This document shows positions 8,903 to 19,127 of a stretch of 30,225 bases of DNA, piece by piece. The position numbers were made by a program, and so were the translations under genes. The stretch is taken from assembly GCA_018398765.1 (NCBI GenBank), contig JAHBMJ010001488.1, positions 1 through 30,225 of the forward strand. Direction: 5' to 3'. The notes under the pieces were generated by a model. The model worked only from the letters and a program-made list of their open reading frames with translations, was not told where the DNA came from and did no database searches. This DNA is from Chromera velia (Eukaryota > Sar > Chromeraceae). The stretch's first letter is position 1, and each line of letters begins with the position of its first letter.

Positions 8903-10695
8903 CTTCTGGATTTTCTCCACAGCGAACTTCACGCAAACGTCCCACAGATCCGGGAATGTGCGGCACTCCGCACCCAAAAGCACGTCTGTACAATTGGACG
9001 TGGAGATTCCCTCAGCAATGAATTTCTCGGCCTCGCCCTGCAAGACAAGCCGAAGGTGGAACAAAAGCACTTTTGAATTGGGGTCTATGCAAAAAAGCAA
9101 AGGGGTCTGCGGTCAATCTATGTTAGACTCTATGGATGGCGACTCTGCAAATTTCATTTCTTCTTGCAGCAGTAGTTTTTTTTTTTTTTCAAGAAGAAAT
9201 AAAATTTGTATAGACTCTATGGATGGCGACTCTGTTGGTTCCAATCTTCTCTCAGCCTGGCCACCACAGAACGCATTGCGCTCCCACACACTCGCGTCCT
9301 AGCTCGCGTCAAGAGCAGGGGTATGCACACAAGTTTACCTGCCTGCAAAGCAGGAATCTCCCATTGTCGAGCAAGTTCCATCACATCCACTGCAAAGTGC
9401 ATTTTCAGCTCCACCACGTCGGTGTGCAGGTAGAGGACTACACACCTGAGTGCTTCGAAGGAAGTGTCAGAGAATTCATAGACCCCATCAGCCCACTTCC
9501 GGAAGCCGCCAGAGAACAGACCTTTGAAATAATGGCAGCGGTCTGAGAGAAGTCCCTTGAGTCCGAAAACGCTGCGTTTGTCTGATTCAGAGCAGGTCTC
9601 CTCTTTTGAAATCAACTCGACGTCTGCGCCCGCACCGCCCTCAAAAACCCATCTCCGCATCACTTCAGTCACTGATGAAATCTCCAAACAAGGCAGCTTC
9701 ACTGAAGAGACACGCTTTCCGATCAGAATTTCCTTCCCCAGAGAAAAAATCTTATCTCCACCAGGCATCACAACCAAGCTCTCAATCTTTTGGTCTGTCT
9801 GGCCCGAAGCCTGAAAAATTTTCTCAACAGTCTGCCCCTCTCCTTTCGCATTCCCCACCTCCACCTTGTAGATTCCTCCAGTCGCTGTGCCCAAGAAAAT
9901 CACTGGCTCAGAGCTGCCAGAAATCGCACGAGCAGTGGTGTCTTCAGGGACTTTGCACTTCAGAGGTGCAGCCTGTTCGGCAGTCTGGCCTAAGTACAGG
10001 ACTCCTCTGTAGTTGAGCCAGCAGAGACGAGACGCTGTGGCGGAAAGAGTTACCGCCCCCTTCTCTAAAGGGACCTCAAATCTGAAGGTGCCACCTGTTG
10101 AAATCTTCTCGCAGCGATCCCACAAGTTATATCGATATTGCTGACATTTGTGCACAGAACATACCATATCAGGTCGTTGAGGGATCCCAACAGCTCCACC
10201 AGCAGAGACGGGTGCACTGGCCCAGTTTGGTGGGATGACCCTTGCGGCTGGACAAACGACAAAGACGAATACAGGTGCCAATACAAAGTCCATACGTTGG
10301 CAGAGATGAATGGAGTTCTTGAACACTGTGGCTGTCTTCCATCGTCCCTTGGCAGGAGACGGCACGGAGTCCTGAGAGAAGCAGTCAGGGGCGACTACCC
10401 AGTTTTCAACTTTTTCGCCGTCTTGCTCCAGTGGCACAACCACCACCAGACGCCCCATTTTGCCCCCTTTCACAACGAGGGGCATGCCGGTGTAGGAAAC
10501 CTTACAAAACGTCTTCTCTGGGTGCTCTCGGAAGTCGCCAACCTCTCCCTTCAGCTCCGAGATCTTCACGAAGAACACGTCGGTCTCTCCCTCAAGGCAG
10601 AAGAGTAGAGTGCCCTCATCCAGAAGACATAGATGCCTCGCAGGCAGCCTCGTGGACAAAACGCAGGATGTTTCAAGAGGCGGAGAAGAAGACAT
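8903..10695 (-). CDS. BTB/POZ domain protein, exons 1-2
   Basis: Exon 1 (10695-9343, 451 codons from ATG) starts at MSSSPPLETSC. An upstream in-frame ATG at 10839 is an alternative start. Residues about 1-320 look like a beta-propeller-type repeat region, with repeated hydrophobic strands such as LYLGQTAE and VIFLGTATGGIYKVEV, although no RCC1 or WD signature is certain. Residues about 345-450 are a BTB fold: ADVELISKEE, then GLKGLLSDRCHYFKGLFSGGF, then FSDTSFEALRCVVLYLHTD, then VDVMELARQWEIPALQ. Exon 2 (9037-8903, 45 codons) continues with GEAEKFIAEGISTSNCTDVL and further helices. BTB domains dimerise and often recruit Cullin-3 ligases, so a scaffold or substrate-adaptor role is inferred. 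The intron uses a GC donor if the BTB spacing is to be kept. Without splicing at 8903, exon 2 would read on and stop at 8885. Confidence 0.75.
9124..9234. repeat. Miniature direct-repeat/inverted-repeat unit in BTB intron 1
   Basis: A 24-bp direct repeat (TAGACTCTATGG...CGACTCTG) occurs at 9124-9147 and exactly again at 9211-9234. Between the copies lies an inverted repeat of 19 bp with one mismatch: 9148-9166 (CAAATTTCATTTCTTCTTG) against 9190-9208. The loop contains a T run of about 14. The left arm abuts the first direct repeat and the right arm is 2 bp from the second. This resembles a tiny MITE-like insert with a long target duplication, but it could also be a duplicated intronic segment. 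Confidence 0.75.
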
Positions 10696-11646
10696 TTCTA
10701 CCCCAAACTTGTAGAGAAAGTGGAAGGGTGTCCGTCTCCAAGTCTGTAAAGCGGCCAAGCCGTCTCCCACTTTCACGCAGGAATTAAGAAAGGAAACCAA
10801 CACGTACAGTGACTGCTGCTCGCATGGAGCTGGAGACATCAAGTCCCTCTCTGTCAAATGAGGTGATTCGGTGTGAGGACTGCATGCACGGTTCAAACTT
10901 GATGATCGATGACATGGCCCCGGAGGGCGGAGCGATCGAGGCTTAATTGAAACATGTTCGCACGGAGCTCTCTGCCCGGGGGGCACTTAATCCCCCGCGA
11001 CTCCTTCCTCGATCCCTATATACGTTGGAGTTGCGAGCGGCTCAGAGACATTCAGAGACTGCATGTAATTGCATGTAGCTTCCGTCTACATTCAAGATCC
11101 ATTTGAAGCACGACAGACTTTCCTGAACAGCCATATGAACAGCCCCTGCAACCCTCGCATCAGCTGATGTCGCGCCAGGTCCTTTTTGGTCGTCGGACTG
11201 TGATTTTTGGTCCCCATCGCATCGCTGCCGTCTGGATAAGCACTTGTCTTTTTTTGGAATTTGGTCATCAAGCAAGTTTCCGTCTCGCGCGAGATCCTGG
11301 CCTTCAGACTCTGTCCGTATAGCGTGACTCGAAGTTGCCAGATCTCCTGGGTGGCCTGACACCCTGGCTGCCCTCTTCTTCTGGCTCAAGCCAATTGTGG
11401 TCAAGTCGGAGGCTTTGAGGACCGGGGTGGTTTCCAGATTTCGATTTATTCTTCAGTGCTGATTTTTGTTCCTTCAGAACCAGCTCTTTCTTCCTCTGGC
11501 GAGGGGTTCTTCCTTGGACTTCCCTGAGGGCTTCAGCACAAAAGCCTGAAGCTCTGTCTTCGAACTTGCAGACTACCTGGAATCTGACACCTTTGGCGAC
11601 GGCGTCACTAGCTTTCCAGTTCGATCGCCTTCCGACTTGTATCCCT
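10696..11646. promoter_or_regulatory. Divergent intergenic region between BTB and ankyrin genes
   Basis: About 950 bp separates the ATG of the minus-strand BTB gene from the ATG of the plus-strand ankyrin gene, so both 5' control regions must lie here. A TATA-like CTATATACG is at about 11016-11024. Open frames on both strands in this interval lack ATG starts and domain sense. Non-coding 5' exons cannot be excluded, for instance one ending before the TTGCAG at about 11566-11571. Confidence 0.35.
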
Positions 11647-13392
11647 ATGCAGCGTCCGCACCCAGTCCATTACACAGTGCACCAACCCTCGTTTTTCTCG
11701 ACGGGGTTCAGCATTCTTGTTCCTACGCCACCGCCACCAGCACCATTTCCCGTCTATGTTCCGCTCCGTAATGCAATTCCGCCTCTTTGGCTGCATCCTC
11801 GCCCTTTCCCCCCTTACCATTGTGCCCCTTGTCCGTTTCCCATCTCCCCTTCAGTCTTCCCGCAGCACCAGCAGCAGGAGAGGCAGCAGCAGCAGCAGCC
11901 TTCCCAACAGAAAGAGAAGAAGAATGAGAAGACAGAGACGTCGATAAAGACCACCCCAGGTGCCCACTCCCTCCCCCTCCCGTCGTTTTGTGTCGAGAAA
12001 GAGCTAGACGCCGTTGAGGGCGTCCTTCTGAATATTGTGGAAGAAATTCGAAAGAGGAGACGAGTGCTGGCTGCAGTCAAGGCACGGACACAGGCACAGG
12101 CACATCAGCAGTCCCAAAAGGACAATCGTGCGTCTCCTTCTCGAACAGCAGCAACAAAAACATCAGCAGATCCCCTTTCCCATTGGCGAGAGGTGAGTGC
12201 GATCCGCGGCCTTTTGATCGAGGCAGAGGGAATGGCTGCACAGATGAGAAAGAAAATCGCAGCCGCATTCGATCAGATGACGGGATGCAATTTTGCGATG
12301 GACCTCTCGGGCCTTTTGAAACGCAGGGTCGGGGCCGCCTCCGTCATTCGGTCCTTTCAGGCTGTTACGCCTGTGATGCTCCACGGAGCATTGAAGGCCT
12401 TCACGGAGAAGGGAGAGAGAGAGAATCTCTATCTTTTTCTGACTGTGGGAGCCGACCTAGATGGGTTGGTCGGAGGTAAGACTGCGCTGATGAAGGCAGT
12501 CAATGCGGAAAATTCGGAGGCTGTGGAGATGCTCCTCCAGGCAGGTGCGGGACTTGAGGTCAAAAGTAAGGGTGATAGGCTAGGTGATCGGGTGATCGTA
12601 GGTGATGGGCTCACGGCCCTTCATTTTGCTTGTCATCAGGGTCTCGGGGTGATTGTTGGGATGCTTCTTTCGCAGGGGGCTAATGCCAACGCAGAAAGCG
12701 TTAGAGGAGACAGACCCCTTCATGTTGCAGTGCGGAAGGGTTTCGTTGAATTTTTTGTTCCCCTCCTTTCGCACGGCGCAAAGCTTCATGCCAGGAATAC
12801 TGCCGGCAACACTGCTCTTGATCTTGCCGCTCTGTTAGGTCAGAGAGAGGCTGCCACAAAGCTTCTTGACCTGGGGGCAGCAGTGAATGATAGGGATGAC
12901 AAGGGAATGTCAACTCTCCACCGCACCGCCGCGGCGCTCCTAGCGGCGCCGACACCGGGGGGCCGGCGGGTCACTGACCACAAAGATGTTGCAGCTCTAG
13001 AGCTGCTCATCTCCCATGGAGCGAATGTTAATGCAAGATGTGATGACGGGCACACGGTTCTTGGCCTTGCTGTCCGGTGGGGATCCGCAGACGTTGCCGA
13101 ACTTCTGCTTGATGCCGGTGCAGACCTTCATGCAACAGACAATGAGGGACGGACGGGTCTCCATCTCGCCGCCCTTCGTACTCGTCAGATGAATGAGGTG
13201 GGCGTGGATCACCAGAAGAAACTCCGCATCGCCCAGATACTCGTATCCCGGGGCATCAACGTACATGCCTTGACCAACGACGGAATGACGGCGCTTGCGT
13301 TAGCAGAGAGAGACCTGCCTCAAGACTCCCCTATCCGCACCTTCCTGGCAGGCCTGCCTCCGCAGCCACCCCCACAAGAGCACCAGCAATAG
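11647..13392 (+). CDS. Ankyrin-repeat protein with Pro/Gln-rich N-terminus
   Basis: An uninterrupted frame of 581 codons runs from ATG at 11647 to TAG at 13390-13392. The frame is open for 27 more codons upstream without an ATG. Residues 1-75 are Pro-rich and aromatic. Residues about 73-90 are a Gln-rich tract followed by Lys/Glu. Residues 115-155 are probably helical (EKELDAVEGVLLNIVEEIRK). Residues about 277-560 hold about eight ankyrin repeats with typical TALH/TALD turns and ALLxxGAxxxAR endings. Examples are DGLTALHFACHQG, NTALDLAALLGQ, DVAELLLDAGADLHATD and GRTGLHLAALR. The fifth repeat carries an Ala/Gly-rich insertion. Ankyrin stacks bind protein partners. No catalytic domain or membrane segment is seen, so the role is unknown. 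A GAGGTGAGTG motif at 12188-12197 looks like a donor but the frame stays open across it. Confidence 0.85.
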   Translation: MQRPHPVHYTVHQPSFFSTGFSILVPTPPPPAPFPVYVPLRNAIPPLWLHPRPFPPYHCAPCPFPISPSVFPQHQQQERQQQQQPSQQKEKKNEKTETSIKTTPGAHSLPLPSFCVEKELDAVEGVLLNIVEEIRKRRRVLAAVKARTQAQAHQQSQKDNRASPSRTAATKTSADPLSHWREVSAIRGLLIEAEGMAAQMRKKIAAAFDQMTGCNFAMDLSGLLKRRVGAASVIRSFQAVTPVMLHGALKAFTEKGERENLYLFLTVGADLDGLVGGKTALMKAVNAENSEAVEMLLQAGAGLEVKSKGDRLGDRVIVGDGLTALHFACHQGLGVIVGMLLSQGANANAESVRGDRPLHVAVRKGFVEFFVPLLSHGAKLHARNTAGNTALDLAALLGQREAATKLLDLGAAVNDRDDKGMSTLHRTAAALLAAPTPGGRRVTDHKDVAALELLISHGANVNARCDDGHTVLGLAVRWGSADVAELLLDAGADLHATDNEGRTGLHLAALRTRQMNEVGVDHQKKLRIAQILVSRGINVHALTNDGMTALALAERDLPQDSPIRTFLAGLPPQPPPQEHQQ

Positions 13393-14516
13393 CAGTGACA
13401 TTCAGAGATCCCGTTCTTTCCCGTCATCCGATTGAGCAGAAACAGTGCAGGTGACAGTGCAGCGACAGAAGGAGAGAGTGTGTGGAAAATTCTATCGTTC
13501 TGTTTTTTTTTTCTTTTCTGTTGCCAGTGGCTGCCTTAGAGGGTATGAGACGGTCTTGGAAGTATGATCTATTTGTGTCGTGCTTAGGATCGCGATCGCT
13601 TAATGAATCGAAAGGACTCTCAAAGAGGAGACAGGTGACGGGATTGGCTGTTTTCTTTCTTTCGCTTGATCCGTTGAAAAGGTATGCTACGTACTTACCT
13701 AAAAAACTGATTAATAAGCTCATAGTAACTAAGATTAGTGCGTCATACGGCGTCATAGCATGAGGTGGGTATGTTATACTTCATGAAGAGTACATTGAAT
13801 ATTGAAGCCTAACTTTAATAGTCTTTAAAAGCTAAGTATTGTTTTGGTAGCGCGGCCGAGGGTTTGCTTTCGTATAGCGCAGGGCACAGACGGGAGCAAT
13901 CTACTATATATATGCACTAATTCTTATGATGAGATGATATCAGATTTCCGAGCTATTCTGGAGGCCTAGACTGGGGCCTCGATCCGTCTATGTCAATGAA
14001 TCGAATTCAATTTATATATGTTATTTTTGCATGCATTACTTCTTTCAACCAGAACTGTTTTCATGTTTCTGCAAAATCTAATATTATGTCAACAACGATC
14101 TGTCTTTCGCGTACATCTTTGAACAACGTACAGATGTTCTTTAATACTTCGCTAGGCTCTTAAAGCCGCTTTTCAACTCTAATCAACATTGAATCCTAAC
14201 ATAAATGTAATGTTTACTAGTGCAATGTTTAATACATGTTTTGTGACAATAGATAATGCAGGTTCTGGGTTGAACATCAGGTTGTAGTTTGACCTCCCCG
14301 GGACTTCAGACTGGACTTCAGACCACTTCAGGCAATGCAACAGGCTAGGCAACAGGCTTTGTTTTTTCAGAACCGGTGAATAAGCTTGCCTGCAGGCTGA
14401 CTACTTATTGACAAACAAGAAGACTAGCGACCGTCACGATAGAGACAAACGATTGTTGGAGACAGAAACAAAGGAATGTCGTTGACTGACTGAGCCCCTC
14501 GATCGAGAATAGTCTT
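13393..14516. other. Gene-free spacer after ankyrin gene
   Basis: Contains a T run near 13503 and AT-rich DNA from about 13690 onward. The short open frames have no protein sense. The first few hundred bases probably include the ankyrin gene's 3' UTR. No clear transposon or RNA gene was seen. Confidence 0.5.
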
Positions 14517-14571
14517 CCTTCCTTCCTTCCTTCCTTCCTTCCCTAGTTCCTTCCTTCCTTCCTTCCTTCTT
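14517..14571. repeat. (TTCC)n microsatellite
   Basis: About a dozen TTCC units, interrupted once by CCTAG near 14541-14547. A separate C run lies at about 14722-14733. Confidence 0.95.
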
Positions 14572-15858
14572 GACATCCTGTGGCCCACCGAAATATTATC
14601 GGAATACCTGTTCCCTCCTGAGCTATACTGGGACTCCTCACAATGATATTATATTTGGCCCACTGCAGTCCGCTCACGAAGTCCGCCTGCCCACAAACTA
14701 TCTCACTATTCCCTGAAAATGCCCCCCCCCCCCCATTCCCTGAATTCTTCCTGTACATGCAGTGCACATGCATGAAGTCAGACGGAGGACTTCAGGAGGG
14801 GCCAGAGGGGGAAAGGAGACCGTCAACGAAAAAAACTGACGCATGCACAAAGGAACTACAAATTGAGAAAAAGAGAAAGATCCGATTTCCACCATTTTCC
14901 ACCCACAAGAAGGAGAGCTGGGCTTACATGATTTCGCTTTGGAAATCTCACTGTTAGATAGGACTTTAGCGATCGAACTATTCTTCGTTGCCTCTTGATG
15001 ATTGGCCGCACGGAAAGAAAACTTCAAGTCAAGAACCGAATTGCGTCTCCTTTCCCCTTTCGACAGGACTTCTCTGTCGGCCTTTCTCTTTTTCTTTCTT
15101 TTTCTATGTCTCCGTCCCTCCCTTTCTGTTTTTCTTTCAGCCATTTTACAGCCTCTTCTTTCCGACAATTCCGATTCGGCTTCCCCAAACGGTGCTGAAG
15201 CAGGAAGGGGACAATTCCATCCATGCTTTGCCTCTATTCCTCTTGGGACGCTTTTTCAAGTCTTCATAGGACAACACCAAAGTGCAGTCTGACAAAACGT
15301 TGAAAACGACGCCCGAAATGAATCACATACAAATACACATGCAGGAATATAAATACAGGGCCGCATAGTATCCCTCCCCACCCTTCCTGGTCGTGCTCGA
15401 CAGCAAGACTCCATCCACTGCACACCCGCAAGACTTCATTCAGTACTGCTCCACTCGACCCCCTTATTCTGTCTGACGCCGATGCGGGCCGAATGTGGCC
15501 CCCTTCATGAGTACAAAGAAGAGGGCGCAGGTCCTGGCCACGAAGCGTGCTCCCTCACGCGTTCTTTGTTTGGTGCTAGGGTAAAAAAAGAGCACACAAG
15601 ATCACGAAACGATAACTCTCAGTTGTTCCCTCTGGACCTCCGTCTCTTCTCTCTCCTCTGCCTCTGCATAAACGGACTCATGGGGTTGCAGGTTTCCCGT
15701 CCCCATTCTCTTTCTCAGTCCGTCCACAAGGATCCACTCCAGAGCTCTGGCAGGGGACAGAAGCTTGCAGTAGTGGAAGCCTCGCGCTGCAAACGAAAGA
15801 CAAAAGCAACGAGAGGAAACAAAGCAAAGAACTTCAATTAAAAGAAAAAAAAACCAAT
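14572..15858. other. Intergenic / 3' flank of hydrolase gene
   Basis: Polypyrimidine-rich and low-complexity segments dominate. Open frames on both strands, for example an ATG frame at 15482-15841 and a minus frame at 14698-15168, are biased in composition and show no domain. The part nearest 15858 is likely the 3' UTR of the minus-strand hydrolase gene. Confidence 0.45.
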
Positions 15859-18800
15859 TTAGAGATAGCTGGAGGCGCTCACAATCTGGTAAAAGACGGA
15901 GTTGAAAGTCCCAGTCAGAATGCCAAAGAGTGAAGCAACCAGCAATTTGGTGATACACGTCCGCTTCCTTCCGGCAACGATGGATGGATGTTCGTTTGAG
16001 TGCATGTCCCTTTTCGAGAGGCACGGAGCAGCCTGCTCGGGCAGATTTGCCAACCAACTAACCTGCAGGGATTGGGTTTGTCAGTTTGGTGGCAGTGAAA
16101 GGCGCAGAGACCGTTGCTACTGCCTCCTCTCCCTCCCCCGTCTCCTTCCATGTCAGGTAGTTCCAAATCCACAGAGGGCCTGCAGAGAGAGAAATCAGAA
16201 ACAAAGAAAACAAAACAGAAATGGATGAATCACCATGCAGAAACATACAAGCAAGAAAGGGTCTACTGAGGATTTGATCTGTGCCTTCACGTCCGCCAGC
16301 ACAACTGGAGGAGAAAACACAACAAAAGCGAAACTGGAATCAAAGGCACATACATACATACATACATACGTACACTCAGGAAGTACGCCGAGAAGTGGCA
16401 AGTGGATCGAGGCGGACAAGTAAGGGAAGGAAAGAAAGAAAGAAAGAAAGAAAGAAAGAACGAAAGAGAAAAAACGAACGACAGACCGACCGACCAGCGT
16501 TGTACGGTCCCTTGTCCTCTCCCATTTTCAGCTTCACTCCCCACGTCTGAAACCTTTCAACGGCCCCCTGTCCCGCGAGCTCTTCCGCCGTCTTGACGGC
16601 CTCCTCGTTCACGCGCTTGCAGAGACTTTCCGTCTCGTCGAGTTCGTGGAAGTCTGCCTCAGACTCGGGGACCCCTGCCTTTCTGCGTTGCAGAGGTGGC
16701 AGAAAGGAGGGAGAGAGTTGGAAGTTTCGACGTCACGGCCGAAAAAACGACAAAAAAATCCGAGATACAGAACAGCAAACTAGTAGGCCGGTTGTAGAGG
16801 GTCCCTCTGTCCGCGGCTAGATCGCAAGAAGGCACGGAGAGTCTCTAGTCTGTTCACCTCAATAGATTTTCGCCCTCATCTCTTTTGTTCGTTCGTGTGT
16901 TCTTCCGGAAAAGAAAAACAAGTCCCGAGTCGTAAAACTCTGCGCAATCTTCTTGCAGAGTCACACCTTTTTCTGGTCTGTTCTGCCCCCCCTGACTCCC
17001 CTTAGTTTTTAGTAAACTCCCTCTGCATGTCTCTGCGATTGACGTACCTGTACAGGTGTTCACGAGATACCAGCTTTGCTTTGATCTCCGATGCAGCCGT
17101 CGGGGCCATTCCTGTATCGAGGCCGTCAAGCTTGTCGTAAATGGCTTCGCTGACCTGCACAGGGGGTAGAAACAAATCGCCACCTTTCGCAACTGTACAA
17201 AAGGAGCCCGACAGCCTGTTCTGTTTGCACATGCGACCAAGGGAATGATTGAATGTCTCATGGCCCCCTTGCCCTGCCCGATGTCCTAAACAAACAATAC
17301 ACCCTGCACTGTCGCATTCTTTAGAGAGGAAGGAGACTGATCTCTCCTGTCTGCCTTTGTGAGAAAAGGCGAACACAAGAAATAGACAAGCCTACAAACA
17401 GACAGACAGACAGGCAGACCGACTATATGTTTCTTCTTCTCCCTCCTTTTCTTCATGAACACAACAGACAAAAAGAAAGAAAGAACAAAGGCAAAAGAAC
17501 AGAACCAACAATCAAACAGCGTGGGCAGGGGGCCCGAAAGGTGAGAGTTAAGCGCCCCTTGCCTCTCCACCTCCCAACAGACTTTCACTTGATCACTGGG
17601 TTCACACGTTAATCCTCTGCTGCTTCCACTCAAGAGAAGGGAGAGAAAAAAACAAAAAAACAACCAAGAAAAAAGAAAGACAAAATGCACGTGTTAACCG
17701 GCACCGTCATGTTCTTTAGACAGGGGTGGGGGGACAGACAGAAAGACAAGCAGACAGACAGACAGACAGACAGACAGGCAGGCAGACAGACAAACAGACA
17801 GACCGTTGTCACATTGAGAGTGCAGGATGCTGACGGCTCTTCGCAGGTTGTGTCGACAGACGGCAGGTGGACCGGAAGAATTTCCCACACAGGATGGAAG
17901 TTGTCGTTCACCCTGTACGAAGCCTTCAGCTCTCCTCCTGAAGACAAGTGTGCAAGCAAAAAAGAAAAATGAAAAGATGACCAGTGCAGGAGAACAAAAA
18001 AGACGCCGCCCACAAGGTCCCTCCCAGCTGAGACAGAAAGAATCACGCAGGGATGGATGCGCACTCACCCTGCTAAAGAGGTCAGAAGATAGCGTGAGCG
18101 AAATCTTCAGACTTGAGTGTGAAAAAAAAAAAAAAAAATTGGAACCGAATGGGGGGAAGGAACACTTCACGGGGCCCTCTCACGGAATCATGATACGCTG
18201 TACTTTTTATTTTTTGTTTGGAAAGGCCAATCATCAAAATCCCGGTTTCTTTTTGTTTCCCCCTTTTTCTTTTTTGCAGAGAGAGACAAACGACGGACCG
18301 TGAAGCGACTGCGCATACTCGACCCAAGGGGAGCCCTTCGTGCACTTGTCTGACGGGGGGTTGACGGTGGAGGCCTTGTAGTTGCAAGGAGGGCGGAAGT
18401 GGGCGAATCCCTCCAAAGTGAGGGCCTCCAGCATGGGGTCCACAAGGGCCTCTGTGGACTTGACGGCGGCCTCCACTCTGGTTGTCGGACTTCTTCTTCC
18501 TTTTCTCTCTGCCTCTGTTTGTGTGATCTGTCTCTTTGAGTCGAGGTGGGAGTGCAGGAAGTCCGAGAGAAGCCCTGCAGCCTCGTCCGAGCACTCAGAC
18601 CGCTCTCTCGATGCTTGCAGGTCCCGCGACTTCACGAAAGAGGGAGCAGACCCCTCCTGCAGATTCATGATGGAGGTAACACAAGTAGAGAGGCGCGCGA
18701 GCAGAAAGAAACGGTGCAGTGTCGACGCAGCGGCAAGCGAATGGACAAAAGAGTGAACTTCTGACAGTCGCCGATACTCTCCCTTCTCTGTGTGTCTCTC

Positions 18801-19088
18801 TTCCCTCTTTTCCATCTTTTGCCCAGTATCTGTCGCTGTGTATTGAGACCTAGATGGAGACAACGTCCAAGGACTTTCCATTGCCTCATTCTTGTTGCTT
18901 CTCTCTCGCTCTGCCCACACACAGAGTCATGCAGTCTGACGCATGTCCGATCTAAGCTCACCTCAACGTCTGTCGAGAGCATATGGTTGCAGCCTGCCAA
19001 AAGAACGACGGGGAAGTCCTTCTCTGCCTGACTCCGCTCCTGAGAGGAGACCTTCACACGGTGCCAGAACTCCTCTGCATCCATCCAT

Positions 19089-19127
<39 letters not shown>

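Noticed and set aside
10138..10787. Plus-strand frames opposite BTB exon 1
   Set aside because: Antisense shadows of a strong coding exon.
11042..11404. Minus-strand frame of 120 codons between the divergent genes
   Set aside because: No ATG at its start, no domain, and it lies in the presumed promoter/5' UTR interval.
15482..15841. ATG-started plus-strand frame of 119 codons
   Set aside because: Biased composition, no domain, and it lies antisense to the likely 3' UTR of the hydrolase gene.
17630..18170. Cys/Val/Ser/Leu-rich minus-strand frames ([10 protein letters not shown])
   Set aside because: They arise from the CAGA/GTCT repeats in intron 6. Only the 17804-17937 part is coding.
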